NCBI GenBank assembly: GCA_934486735.1 | Contig: CAKSQL010000011.1 | Span: 1 to 64,000 of the forward strand | DNA length: 64,000 nt | From: an uncultured Clostridia bacterium | Lineage (GTDB): Bacteria > Bacillota > Clostridia > UBA1381 | Reading direction: 5' to 3' | Shown here: piece after piece, positions 42,682-51,534 of the stretch | How positions within the stretch are numbered: position 1 is the first letter of the stretch | How the letters are laid out: every line of letters begins with the position of its first letter | Program-made: the position numbers and the translations under genes | The notes under the pieces: generated by a model | Database searches by the model: none | Told to the model about the DNA's origin: nothing | Seen by the model: the letters and a program-made list of their open reading frames with translations, nothing else

Positions 42682-42913
42682 GCAGCCGATTGCAATGAAT
42701 CCGACCTCAATACATGCAGCGTAACGGAGCGTGAGCTTTGCCCTCTCCGGCTTTTTTGCTCCGATATTTTGAGCCGCCAATGCCGACACGCTCGAGAGCA
42801 TGGACGACGGCACAAGGAAGAATATCCCTATCAGCTTTTCCACAATTCCGACCGCAGCCGCATCGTTCAAGCCGCGCCGGTTCGCTATTACCGTAATCAC
42901 GATTAATGCAAAA
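42682..42913 (-). pseudogene. Fragment of a MATE-family efflux transporter
   Basis: A minus-strand frame reads VFALIVITVIANRRG, then NDAAAVGIVEKLIGIFFLVP, SSMLSSVSALAAQNIGAKKP and ERAKLTLRYA. This is the pattern of a MATE multidrug exporter around the AQNxGAxxxxR motif. Both ends are lost: upstream it stops at a short family A MITE, and downstream it runs into the terminator hairpin. It is a relic of about 75 residues of a protein normally about 450 long. Confidence 0.65.
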
Positions 42914-42960
42914 ACCGAGATTACACCTTTTCGGGCGGGTTCGGATTGCTTTATTCCGGC
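42914..42960. repeat. Short copy of MITE family A next to the MATE relic
   Basis: Degenerate start ACCGAGATTACACCTTTTCG and clear end GGGTTCGGATTGCTTTATTCCGGC (ends at 42960), followed by TA. It borders the MATE fragment exactly. Confidence 0.65.
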
Positions 42961-43000
42961 TAATCCCGATAAAGGGTGAGATGCGCCGCATATTTTTGTG

Positions 43001-43672
43001 TTAGTGGTTGGTTGGGGATATGCGGCTCCCTGTATACTCCGCTACTAAATCTTCTTCAGCCATTTCGGCAGGCAGCTCAATGGTCAGGATGTAGTTGAAA
43101 CGCCCGGTCTCGGCATCGTGCGAGACATCGGCGGCATAGATGTGAATATCCTTTTCGGCAAGAGCTTTATAAAGCTTTTTTTGGAAACCCCTGCCCTCAT
43201 CGCTGTGGAGGGAAAAGCGCATCATTTTTGGGGACTGAGTCAGACGGCTGTTGCGATGCAGCAGAATCTGAATTATGAGAATTATAACCGTCGCCGCAAT
43301 GCCTACCATGTACATACCTGCGCCGAACGCCATGCCGATGCCGGCTGTCGCCCAGACTCCGGCTGCGGTTGTGAGCCCGGTTATCGTGTTCTTATGGACA
43401 AATATCATGCCTGCACCCAAAAAGCCTATACCCGATACTATTTGAGCCGCCACGCGCGAGCCGTCGTAGGACGCGCCGTCGGGAACAATATCAAAAAATC
43501 CGTACTTTGAGACAATCATCATAAGCGCAGACGCGCAGGCAACAATGCAATGAGTTCGCACCCCGGCTTCCTTTGCGCGGTTCTTTCGCTCCAGTCCGAT
43601 GAAAACTCCGCACACACACGCCGCTACCATCCTTAAAATATACGCCGCCTGCATTGTTTTGATTAATTCCAT
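43001..43672 (-). CDS. MgtC/SapB-family membrane protein
   Basis: 223 residues. Four or five N-terminal membrane helices (about 8-140) carry GLERKNRAKEAGVRTHCIVA, GIGFLGAGMIF and TTAAGVWATAGIGMAFG, the MgtC signature. An ACT-like C-terminal domain (about 150-220) follows. Family members affect magnesium homeostasis and acid survival; the exact activity is debated. A strong promoter precedes it. Confidence 0.92.
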   Translation of the reverse strand: MELIKTMQAAYILRMVAACVCGVFIGLERKNRAKEAGVRTHCIVACASALMMIVSKYGFFDIVPDGASYDGSRVAAQIVSGIGFLGAGMIFVHKNTITGLTTAAGVWATAGIGMAFGAGMYMVGIAATVIILIIQILLHRNSRLTQSPKMMRFSLHSDEGRGFQKKLYKALAEKDIHIYAADVSHDAETGRFNYILTIELPAEMAEEDLVAEYTGSRISPTNH

Positions 43673-43714
43673 TTAACACATATCCTTTCTTTATTTAATA
43701 TAGTTAATGTATAT

Positions 43715-43743
43715 AATATAGCACAAACTCAAAAAAATGTCAA
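43715..43743 (-). promoter_or_regulatory. Promoter of the MgtC-family gene
   Basis: On the minus strand TTGACA (43738-43743), 17 bp, TATATT (43715-43720), about 43 bp before ATG 43672. Confidence 0.82.
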
Positions 43744-43983
43744 CTTTTTTAATAATTTTAGGGCAAACAGGCAAAATCATTCAAAAAAAGAGTGCCCCGG
43801 GCAGCATTCTGCTCCAATCAGGCAAAAAAATAAGGTTATTTTTGCTCACTTTTCACTTATTTTTTAGTTAATATGTAAAAATATAAATTAATATGTCGTT
43901 TTCCCTTGAAAAATGTTATAATATATGGTATAAATATTATGATAGATATTTAAATTTTATTTGTGTCTTAACAGGAGGAAAAA

Positions 43984-45114
43984 ATGGATAAATCACCAAT
44001 TGTCGGTAAACTAAGCATTATCAGCATGCGCGGCTGCGAGGAGTTTACAAGCCGTATCGACCACTATCTGAAGCAGTTCCGCAAGGACTACGACGACCAG
44101 GAAACTTATGTTACGCATATAACCTGTCCGCGTTTCGGGACAGGCGAGGGCAAGTGCGTAATCGAGGAGACCGTCCGCGGTCACGATGTCTACATCATCT
44201 GCGACATGTTCAATCATGGCGTGACATACAAAATGTATCAGCAGACCAATCACATGAGTCCGGATGACCACTACCAGGATTTGAAGCGAATCATCGCCGC
44301 AATGGGCGGAAAGCCGAGAAGAATTACCGTTGTTATGCCCATGCTCTACGAGGGCAGACAGCACCGCCGCACCGCGAGAGAATCGCTCGACTGCGCATCG
44401 GCTTTGCAGGAGCTTATTTCGATGGGCGTTACCAACATCATCACTTTCGACGCTCACGACGCGCGCGTTCAGAACGCGATTCCGCTGCACAGCTTTGACG
44501 ATGTTCAGACAACTTATCAGATGATTAAGGCTCTGACAAAAACTGTGCCCGACATTTCCTTTGACAAGGAGGACACAATTATCATATCCCCCGACGAGGG
44601 CGGCATGAACAGATGTATGTACTACTCATCGGTGCTCGAGATAGACCTGGGTATGTTCTACAAGCGCAGAAACTACTCGGTTGTCGTGAACGGCAAGAAC
44701 CCGATCGAGGCACATGTATATCTCGGACGCGATGTAAGCGGCAAGGACATCATCATTGTCGACGACATGATTTCCAGCGGAGAATCGGTTCTCGATATCG
44801 CCAAAAAGCTCAAGGAGCAGGGCGCAAAGAGAATATTTGTATTCACCGCATTCGGACTTTTCTGCAACGGTCTCGAAAAGTTTGACGAGGCTTACAAGGA
44901 CGGATATATCAACAAGATATTCACAACCAACCTTATCTATCGCATGCCCGGTCTTTTGGAGCGCGACTGGTATTGCGAGGTTGACATGTCGAAGTATATA
45001 TCGCTGTTGATAAATACAATCAACCACGACGAGTCAATCAGCCAGCTTTTGAGTCCTGTTGCACGTATCAAAAAGCATCTTGAAAAATTTGAGGCTGAAA
45101 GAAACAACAAATAA
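43984..45114 (+). CDS. prs: Ribose-phosphate pyrophosphokinase
   Basis: 376 residues, with AGGAGGA 6 bp before ATG. It makes PRPP from ribose 5-phosphate and ATP for nucleotide, histidine and tryptophan synthesis. The PRPP loop DIIIVDDMISSGESVLD and an ATP-binding R-R-x-x-R block (EGRQHRRTARESLDCA) are clear. It is about 60 residues longer than Bacillus Prs, with extra N- and C-terminal parts, a variant I have seen in other Clostridia. It is monocistronic, with a terminator at 45181. Confidence 0.94.
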   Translation: MDKSPIVGKLSIISMRGCEEFTSRIDHYLKQFRKDYDDQETYVTHITCPRFGTGEGKCVIEETVRGHDVYIICDMFNHGVTYKMYQQTNHMSPDDHYQDLKRIIAAMGGKPRRITVVMPMLYEGRQHRRTARESLDCASALQELISMGVTNIITFDAHDARVQNAIPLHSFDDVQTTYQMIKALTKTVPDISFDKEDTIIISPDEGGMNRCMYYSSVLEIDLGMFYKRRNYSVVVNGKNPIEAHVYLGRDVSGKDIIIVDDMISSGESVLDIAKKLKEQGAKRIFVFTAFGLFCNGLEKFDEAYKDGYINKIFTTNLIYRMPGLLERDWYCEVDMSKYISLLINTINHDESISQLLSPVARIKKHLEKFEAERNNK

Positions 45115-45180
45115 ATTGTTAAATCCAAAAAAAACGCAAAAAGAATCTCTTTTTGAAATTTTTTGAAATTTATCGGATTT

Positions 45181-45213
45181 TACGCACCGTTTTTTTAACG
45201 GTGCGTTATTTTT
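45181..45213 (+). terminator. Terminator of prs
   Basis: ACGCACCGTT (45181-45190) and AACGGTGCGT (45196-45205) form a 10-bp stem around TTTTT, followed by TATTTTTTTT. Confidence 0.9.
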
Positions 45214-45282
45214 TTGGTTCGATGTCGCAAATTTTGCACATCCTCAGATGTATAATAGCTATATAAAACGGAGGTATGTAAA

Positions 45283-46560
45283 ATGAACAGCTTTGATAAA
45301 ATAATAGGGTATGAATCAATCAAAGAAGAACTTTTGCAAATATGCGACATGATGAAAAACAAAGACATATATGCAAAACTCGGCGCAAGTCTCCCGAAAG
45401 GTGTGCTTTTATACGGCGCACCGGGATTGGGAAAAACATTAATGGCGAAATGTTTCATTGAGGAATGCGGACTCGAAACATTTACGCTCAGAAAAAACAA
45501 AAGTCAAAATTTTGTGGAGCATATTTCGCAAATATTTGAAAAAGCAAAGCAACACGCACCGTCCGTTGTCTTTCTCGACGACATGGACAAGTTTGCCAAC
45601 GAGGACCGCCGTCACAGAGACGCGGAAGAATATGTTGCCGTACAGGCAGGCATAGACTCGGTGAAAGGCTTTGATGTCATTGTGCTTGCGACGGTCAACG
45701 ATTTTGAAAAGCTTCCCGACTCGCTCACAAGAGCGGGCAGATTTGACAAATGTATCCAAATTTGTCTGCCCCGCATCGACGATTGCCGCAAAATTATAAA
45801 GCATTATCTTAAGGGAAAAAGAGTGGCTGCCGATGTCAACCTTGACGATGTCGCAAAAATGATCAACTACAACTCCTGCGCCGAGCTTGAAACGCTGATA
45901 AACGAAGCGGCTGTTATCGCAGGCTACAAGCGCAAGCCGCACATAGAGACAGAGGATATCACAGACGCCGTCTTAAAAGCCGAGTACGGAGCGCCCGATG
46001 ACACCGCCGCAGCCGAATCGGACACAAATCTGAAAAGGATTGCATATCACGAAGCCGGTCATTTGGTTATGAGCGAACTTCTCTGTCCCGGCTGCGTGGG
46101 GCTTGCGTCGGTGCGAAAAAGCAAAGGCACAACAGCGGACGGTTTTGTGCGGCAATGCAAAAGAATGCCGACAGCCGCGGACCATATTTTGGCTTCACTT
46201 GCAGGGAAAGCCGCCACCGAACTGCTCTGTGGGAAATGCGACACAGGCTGCGATATCGATATCAGGCAAGCAGCCGACTGCATCAGAAAAAATATATCGA
46301 CGCTCGGCAGCATGGGATTCGGCTTGGTCGATGTTTCAAACTACGAATTTTCCGAGCATTCGCAAAGGATGCTTTCCGAGAGTGAAGCCGTAGTTCACGC
46401 AGAGCTGTCGCGATATATGTTTAAAGCAAAGGAGATTCTTGCAAAAAACAGTGCATTTTTGAAGAAATCGGCAGAGCTTCTTTTGAAAAAAGGAGTTCTG
46501 CTTGCCTCGGATATTGAAAAGCTTAGGGAACGTTTCGGCATGGCGGACGGAGATATATAG
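45283..46560 (+). CDS. Soluble FtsH-like AAA+ zinc protease
   Basis: 425 residues with CGGAGG 7 bp upstream. The AAA+ module (about 1-235) has Walker A GAPGLGKT (45-52), a Walker B VVFLDD ending in Asp where FtsH has Glu, and an arginine-finger region SLTRAGRFDKCIQI. The M41 peptidase module (about 250-425) has HEAGH at 256-260 and a likely third zinc ligand Asp326 in DIDIRQA. FtsH normally has two N-terminal membrane helices; none is present here, so this would be a cytosolic protease with unknown substrates. It follows prs and precedes an unknown gene. Confidence 0.85.
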   Translation: MNSFDKIIGYESIKEELLQICDMMKNKDIYAKLGASLPKGVLLYGAPGLGKTLMAKCFIEECGLETFTLRKNKSQNFVEHISQIFEKAKQHAPSVVFLDDMDKFANEDRRHRDAEEYVAVQAGIDSVKGFDVIVLATVNDFEKLPDSLTRAGRFDKCIQICLPRIDDCRKIIKHYLKGKRVAADVNLDDVAKMINYNSCAELETLINEAAVIAGYKRKPHIETEDITDAVLKAEYGAPDDTAAAESDTNLKRIAYHEAGHLVMSELLCPGCVGLASVRKSKGTTADGFVRQCKRMPTAADHILASLAGKAATELLCGKCDTGCDIDIRQAADCIRKNISTLGSMGFGLVDVSNYEFSEHSQRMLSESEAVVHAELSRYMFKAKEILAKNSAFLKKSAELLLKKGVLLASDIEKLRERFGMADGDI

Positions 46561-46694
46561 CGCGAAGGTTTCTTCAGACGCTCCGAAACCGCGCACAAAT
46601 GCAAGCCGTCCCCCGTTTCGGTCAAACATTTATGCAATCGGGAAAATTTGCTGCGATTTGTGTCGGCATCGGGGACGGCAGAAGGGAGATTAAA

Positions 46695-47267
46695 ATGGAT
46701 ATTTACAATTTTATAAACTCACCGAGCGCAGGTCGGCGCCGCGATTGCCGCAGTCTTGTTCCGCTCGAAATTGCATTTTCGATTTGGCAGAGCCGAAAAT
46801 ACAATCTGTCGGAAAAGCACATCAGCTATTTATATTTAGCGGAAAATTTCGGAGATTGTCATTTTTATTTAAAACCGCTCGGCAGGCTGTCCCTGTCGGA
46901 TTTTCTCAAAGAGTATATATTTATTGAAAACAAGCTGCGCGAGCGTTCGCTGCAATCCGAAAACACAGTCTACACATATTTCAAGCGCGGCATCCGTCCG
47001 CACGCGGCGCTGTACTCATCAAAAAGAGCGTGCCTGTCCGCAATCGGGGAATTTGAGCAATACTCGGACCGCGGCAAATGCAGGATAGTCTGCCGCCCGG
47101 TTCTGTCCGCTGCCGACCGCAGAAACGCTTACATTTCTTTACAAATAAATAACAGGCTTGAAGATGTTTTCCTTTCCGAAAACGGATTTCTTTCGGCAAG
47201 GGAGAAAAAAATATTTTGTGCATTCAGCCGAAAAAAAAGTAATCCGAACTCCGATTTTGAGAGGTGA
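46695..47267 (+). CDS. Uncharacterised protein, C-terminus supplied by a MITE
   Basis: 190 residues from ATG 46695, with GAAGGGAG 6 bp upstream. I do not recognise it. It is basic and rich in Arg, Leu and Tyr, has no signal peptide, and no membrane span is evident. It follows the FtsH-like gene by 134 bp on the same strand. The last 15 codons (SRKKSNPNSDFER and the residues just before) and the TGA stop are encoded by the family A MITE that starts at 47227. The original protein therefore continued beyond this point or ended differently. Confidence 0.5.
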   Translation: MDIYNFINSPSAGRRRDCRSLVPLEIAFSIWQSRKYNLSEKHISYLYLAENFGDCHFYLKPLGRLSLSDFLKEYIFIENKLRERSLQSENTVYTYFKRGIRPHAALYSSKRACLSAIGEFEQYSDRGKCRIVCRPVLSAADRRNAYISLQINNRLEDVFLSENGFLSAREKKIFCAFSRKKSNPNSDFER

Positions 47268-47495
47268 ATTTCCGTTTTTACTGAATACTCGGCAATCCGT
47301 CAAGGATTACCTCCGTTTTTGCCTTGTAAAATCAAAAATTCACTCTCTCAAAATTCTACGACCTAAAAAGGACAGAATTTTGAGCCGGAATTTTGGTGCG
47401 GAGGATGCCGAAAGGCTAACGCCTTTCAAAGACGACAAGCCGAAATATGCCGAAATTATGCCTTTTCAGGCGGGTTAGGATTACTTTTCTTCGGC
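47227..47495. mobile_element. MITE family A, full-length copy 2 (269 bp, opposite orientation to copy 1)
   Basis: Starts GCCGAAAAAAAAGTAATCCG and ends GGATTACTTTTCTTCGGC. The right flank is TA (47496-47497) and the left flank is CA. The core matches copy 1 in reverse complement, including GAATTTTG hairpin arms and GGATTACCTCCGTTTTTGCC. It overlaps the 3' end of the gene at 46695. Confidence 0.85.
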
Positions 47496-47588
47496 TAAGC
47501 GAAAGCGGCATTCCGATATTTTTATATAATGCCAAAATCCGCATTCCGATATAATTGATGTTCTCATTCTTATCGTAATGCGGATTTG

Positions 47589-48710
47589 TTATCTGTCCTC
47601 AAAATATTTTTCGCCGTATTTTTCCTTTGCGGCGCTGTTAAAGCGTTTTATAAATTCAGTAAAAAAGCTGCAAACCTCGTCCTCATTTTCATCGTTAATC
47701 CACTCTCTGAAAATGAAATTCTGATGCGGCATTCTGTTTTTTGTGTTATCCTCCGTCGCTATTTCCCTGCCCATATCCTCGGCAATCCGTTCGCAGATTT
47801 CCTTGGTTTCTTGTGTAATAACGCGCCGCTGTTCGGTCAGCTGCTCCTTTTTGTCTTTATTTCCTTTCAATATACTTTCATTCCTGTATTGCATAAAGCC
47901 TATGTAATATTCTCGTTCTTTCCTCTGCTGCCCGTTTTCTTTATATTTTCTCTCTTTCCAGCCGCTTCTTATCGTATAATATATCCAATTTTCACCCGGT
48001 TCGACAGCTATGTGTGCGAAATTTCTCGATCCCCACTGCTGATAGCTGTATTCAAACCAGCCGTCGTCGCCGAATATTTTTCCGAAATACCTGTCACAGA
48101 GACATTCCCTGCTTTGGGGCAGCTCCTTGATTCTGTTCGAAAGATATGCATAATAATCGGCGAGAATCGGGTCCTTATCCTTATGCCTTGCTATGAACAA
48201 AAGCATATCCTCGATATATACAACGCGCACCTTTGCATTGGCAGTGGTTTTTAAATTCTCAATGTCATCTTTCTGCCACGCAAAGACATATCCGGTTTTG
48301 AAAAGCACAAACCGAGTATCTTCGCTCCACTCAATTTCGGAATTGTTAAATAATTCCTTTATCCAGTCGCTGTTGTCTTTCCAGCTGTTTACCCTGTCTA
48401 TATATCGCCGCTCCTGCTCTCCATGCAGAAATGTGTTGGTTTTATCCTCGAATATAACCGGTATTACTTCCCTGCCGACACGAATATTGGCGTAAACGTC
48501 CATGCGATAATACTGTGCATGCGGACTGTACTTATCAAGCTCAATCTCATCCGCGGCTATGCTTTCGTCGTCCAGGATAAATCGCACAAAGTCATGTCCG
48601 ATTTCCCGATACGCGCCGTTGCCGGAGCGGCAGCACTCCAAAAGCCAGCAAATCATTGCGTCCTGCGACAATTCCTTTTTTGCGTAGTCAAATATGTTTG
48701 GTCTGTTCAT
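47589..48710 (-). CDS. PD-(D/E)XK nuclease superfamily protein
   Basis: 373 residues; GGAGG lies 9 bp before ATG 48710. The front part has a motif MDVYANI followed by VIFEDKTNTFLHGEQ, where the Asp and the E-x-K fit the PD-(D/E)XK core of the PDDEXK_4 group. The N-terminal SQDAMICWLLECC is also typical. Family members are often found in defence and accessory islands, but targets are unproven. It lies 65 bp downstream of a broken WYL regulator on the same strand, which probably used to control it. Confidence 0.78.
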   Translation of the reverse strand: MNRPNIFDYAKKELSQDAMICWLLECCRSGNGAYREIGHDFVRFILDDESIAADEIELDKYSPHAQYYRMDVYANIRVGREVIPVIFEDKTNTFLHGEQERRYIDRVNSWKDNSDWIKELFNNSEIEWSEDTRFVLFKTGYVFAWQKDDIENLKTTANAKVRVVYIEDMLLFIARHKDKDPILADYYAYLSNRIKELPQSRECLCDRYFGKIFGDDGWFEYSYQQWGSRNFAHIAVEPGENWIYYTIRSGWKERKYKENGQQRKEREYYIGFMQYRNESILKGNKDKKEQLTEQRRVITQETKEICERIAEDMGREIATEDNTKNRMPHQNFIFREWINDENEDEVCSFFTEFIKRFNSAAKEKYGEKYFEDR

Positions 48711-48775
48711 TTTTATAACCTCCTTTTTTTATTTATATCATATCATACACGATATGCCAAAAAATGTACATCCAA

Positions 48776-50065
48776 TCAATCCGAATACTTATCGTTCAAT
48801 TCTTTCACAGCGTTTTTTATGCGTTCTCTCATCGAAAGCGGCTCAAGCACTTCAATATGAAGTCCGTATTGCATCGCCCAGCAGAAAAACGCTTCTTCAT
48901 TCACGCGCACCTCGACCATGCATTCATTTTCATCGATTTTTGTTATCCTCGGCTCCAAGCCGAACCAATCTATTATCTGGTCAATGATATAATTCTTTGC
49001 CTTGAACCGCGTCCATATGCTGTCCCCGGCGAACATATACAAATGCTCCGCCATATGTTTGGGAAGATTAATCTCGCCCTCCTTCATAGCCGAAAAAAAG
49101 TAATCCGAACTCCGATTTTGAAAGGTGAATTTCCGCTTTTACTGCGTTAAAATACTCGGCAATCCGTCAAGGATTACCTCCGTTTTTGCCTTGTAAAATC
49201 AAAAATTCACTCTCTCAAAATTCTGCGACCTGAAAAGGACAGAATTTTGAGTAGATTTTGGTGCGGAGGATGCCGAAAGGCTAACGCCTTTCAAAGACGA
49301 CAAGCCGAAATATGCCGAAATTATGCCTTTTCAGGCGGGTTAGGATTACTTTTCCTCGGCTATAACCGGCTTTCTTTTTTCGTCGAGAATTTTTATGCCG
49401 GTCATCCTGTCAATGCGATAATTCGACAAGGTATCATATTTATCATAGTTACAAATCAGGTAATATCTGCCATTTGTCGCCGCCATCCGATACGGATTTA
49501 TGATATACTCACGGTCGCGTTTGGGATGAAGCTTCTTATCCGCGCCGTACGAGTTATACACAACCGAAACCTTTCTGCCCTTTGAAATCGCCTCATCCAG
49601 GACATTGATTGTGTAAAACATTTCTTTGTTTTCCGGTCGGTTTTCGGGAAGTGTGCTGATATGACCGACCTTTTTATCAAAGTACACGCTCGACAGACCC
49701 TTAATTTTCGCGATAAGCTCCCGGCACTGTCTTTGCGGAATCGTCTTTGAAAAAAGAACGCTGTCAATCAGGAGTCTCAGCTCGGAATCGTCAAATTCCC
49801 TTGTTATGTACCAATCGGTACAAATCGGCACTTCCTCGCCTTTTTCATTCCTTTTGATTATCTCGGTGTAATCGATTCCGAAGTCAAAATCAAGCAGATT
49901 CATCAAATTCCGCTTTACTGTCCGCCTGTCGACCTCCATATTATATTCCCTTTTTAAAATATCCGCTATCTGCACCTGCGTGAGCCGATGCTCCTCATCC
50001 GAATATCGTTTCAATATATCCAGGATATTCACAATAACCATTTTTTTCGGCGGAATTGTGTACAT
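48776..50065 (-). pseudogene. WYL-domain transcriptional regulator split by a MITE
   Basis: The 5' part (50065 to 49361, GGGAGG upstream) encodes 235 residues: a winged helix (about 1-75), then the WYL fold with VVYNSYGADKKLHP, YYLICNYD and NYRIDRMTGIKIL. The 3' part (49087 to 48776) continues with INLPKHMAEHLYMFAGDS and ends in a WCX-type domain (FFCWAMQYGLHIEVLEP). A 272-bp MITE lies between. Removing it and one TA leaves the halves one base out of frame, so a further small change has occurred or the duplication was imprecise. WYL proteins bind nucleic-acid ligands and control defence or repair genes. The 5' half alone could still bind DNA. Confidence 0.88.
49089..49360. mobile_element. MITE family A, full-length copy 3 (272 bp)
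   Basis: Starts GCCGAAAAAAAGTAATCCGA, ends GGATTACTTTTCCTCGGC, with TA on both sides (49087-49088 and 49361-49362). Same orientation as copy 2 and very similar to it. It interrupts the WYL gene. Confidence 0.9.
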
Positions 50066-50155
50066 CGAATCGCCTCCCATTCGCCCTATTTCAGCGCTTT
50101 TTCAAGTCTTTCCGGTTCGTCCGAAAGTCATTGCTTCGGGCGGCGATATTCATTC

Positions 50156-50275
50156 TCAAAAAATGCTCTCCGCCCTTTCCGAACTGTTTTCCCGACGAAA
50201 GATAAAATCCCGTTTTTTGCAAAGACCGCCGATTTTTGCCATTGTATCGGCATCCCAAATCTTCCCCACAGGGTT
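50156..50275 (-). pseudogene. Fragment of a MalY/PatB-type PLP aminotransferase
   Basis: A 39-codon minus-strand stretch reads NPVGKIWDADTMAKIGGLCK and then KRDFI. This matches the H-NPVG-x-x-W...I-x-x-x-C segment of MalY/PatB-type carbon-sulphur lyases. The reading then drifts and stops. Upstream it is cut exactly at the TA flank of the family B MITE (50275-50276). The rest of the gene is not on the far side of the MITEs, where tagA now lies, so sequence has been lost or moved. Confidence 0.5.
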
Positions 50276-50276
50276 A

Positions 50277-50550
50277 GGCATAAGGGAATCGAACCCCACA
50301 CGCCCTGCATTTGATAAATTTTTGCCCTTCCGATTTGTCGTCCTTGCAAGGCGCCAGCCTTGCTGCGTCCTCCGCATCGAAAAATTTAAAAATTTCTCTA
50401 AATGCAGGGTCGCAGAGTTTTAACAGTGAAAATTTTTTTGTGAAAAACAAGGCAAAAGCGCAGTCAATACTGTCGTATTGACAAGCATTTTAACGCAGTT
50501 TTTCCGGAAATTTGCCGGTTAAAACCGTATGAGTTCGACTCTCTTATGCC
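50277..50550. mobile_element. MITE family B (274 bp), related core with different ends
   Basis: Starts GGCATAAGGGAATCGAACCC and ends GAGTTCGACTCTCTTATGCC, with TA on both sides. Its ends mimic a tRNA T-arm (GGTTCGATTCC-like). The inside aligns with family A: TTGTCGTCCTTGCAAGGCGC, CTCCGCATCGAAAA, AACAAGGCAAAAGCGCAGTC and TATTTTAACGCAG-like segments. The hairpins GCAAGGC/GCCTTGC and GTCAATAC/GTATTGAC replace GAAAGGC/GCCTTTC and GGTAATCC/GGATTGCC of family A. Confidence 0.75.
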
Positions 50551-50552
50551 TA

Positions 50553-50771
50553 GCCGAAAAAAAAGTAATCCGAACTCCGATTTTGAGAGGTTAATTTCCG
50601 CTTTTACTGAATACTCGGCAATCCGCCAAGGATTACCTCCGTTTTTGCCTTGTAAAACCAAAAATTCACTCTCTCAAAATTCTACGACCTAAAAAGGCAT
50701 AATTTCGGCATATTTCGGCAGCCTCCGCACCGAAATTTGCGTTCAAAATCCTAACGCCGGTTACTTTTGGC
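50553..50771. mobile_element. MITE family A, internally deleted copy 4 (219 bp)
   Basis: Starts GCCGAAAAAAAAGTAATCCG and ends CGGTTACTTTTGGC, with TA on both sides; the left TA (50551-50552) is shared with the family B element. About 50 bp of the core is missing. The G of its right end with the TA flank forms the TAG stop of tagA. Confidence 0.82.
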
Positions 50772-51508
50772 TATTCCTGCGGAAATTTTCTGCCCTTGAA
50801 AAGCACCGTCAAGCCAAACTTGGGCAGCGCCATCATGCGCCAAAAGCGCGACGGCTGTTTAAGCAGGCGATAGAGCCACTCCACGCCATGCTTGCACCAC
50901 GCGTCGGGCGCGCGCTCGGCAGTCCCTGCAATAACGTCCAGACTTCCGCCCACGCCCATGAACACCTTTGCGTTCATTTTTTCGCTGTTTCGCGCAATCC
51001 ACTTCTCCTGCGCCGGTGCGCCCAGGCACACAAAAACCACATCGGGTCTCGCCTCATTTATCTCGGCGACAATCTCGCTTTCCTCCTCCGGCTTGAAATA
51101 TCCGTTCCGGGTTCCTACTATATTAATAAAAGGATATTTCTCCTCCAGTTTCTTTTTGGCAAGCTCGGCAACGCCCTCTCTGCCGCCGAACAGGAACAGC
51201 CGATGACCGCTCTTGGCTATCTTTTCAATCAGCAGGCAGGCGATGTCATATCCTGCCGCCCTCTCGGCAATCGGATTCTTCAAAATCCGCGACGCGTAGA
51301 CCACGCCGATTCCGTCCGCTGTCAAAAGATCGGCTTTATTTAAAACATCGCGAAATCCATCGTCCTTATACGCAAGCATGATTATCTCCGAATTTGGCGT
51401 GAAAACCCAATGCGGACGATCCTCGCTCAGCATATCGTAAATTCTTTCGCATGCCTCCCTGTCGGTCGCCTTATCGACCTTGACTCCGAGTATATTTACC
51501 TTATCCAT
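50771..51508 (-). CDS. tagA: WecG/TagA/CpsF-family glycosyltransferase
   Basis: 245 residues. Family members transfer N-acetylmannosamine (or similar sugars) to undecaprenyl-linked GlcNAc for teichoic acid or polymer linkage units. Visible motifs are FTPNSEIIMLAYKD, LTADGIGVVYASRIL, LFLFGGREGVAE, FVCLGAPAQEKWIA and GVGGSLDVIAGTAERAP. The stop TAG is made by the junction with a family A MITE, so the original C-terminus may have been altered; the conserved domain looks complete. It lies 26 bp after parC. Confidence 0.92.
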   Translation of the reverse strand: MDKVNILGVKVDKATDREACERIYDMLSEDRPHWVFTPNSEIIMLAYKDDGFRDVLNKADLLTADGIGVVYASRILKNPIAERAAGYDIACLLIEKIAKSGHRLFLFGGREGVAELAKKKLEEKYPFINIVGTRNGYFKPEEESEIVAEINEARPDVVFVCLGAPAQEKWIARNSEKMNAKVFMGVGGSLDVIAGTAERAPDAWCKHGVEWLYRLLKQPSRFWRMMALPKFGLTVLFKGRKFPQE

Positions 51509-51534
51509 AGCTTTTTTACCTCATTAAAAAATTT

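Noticed and set aside
50277..50550. Possible tRNA gene because of GGTTCGATTCC-like ends
   Set aside because: Only a T-arm-like end exists, repeated in inverted form at the other end; no acceptor, D-arm or anticodon arm fits. It is the terminal repeat of a MITE.
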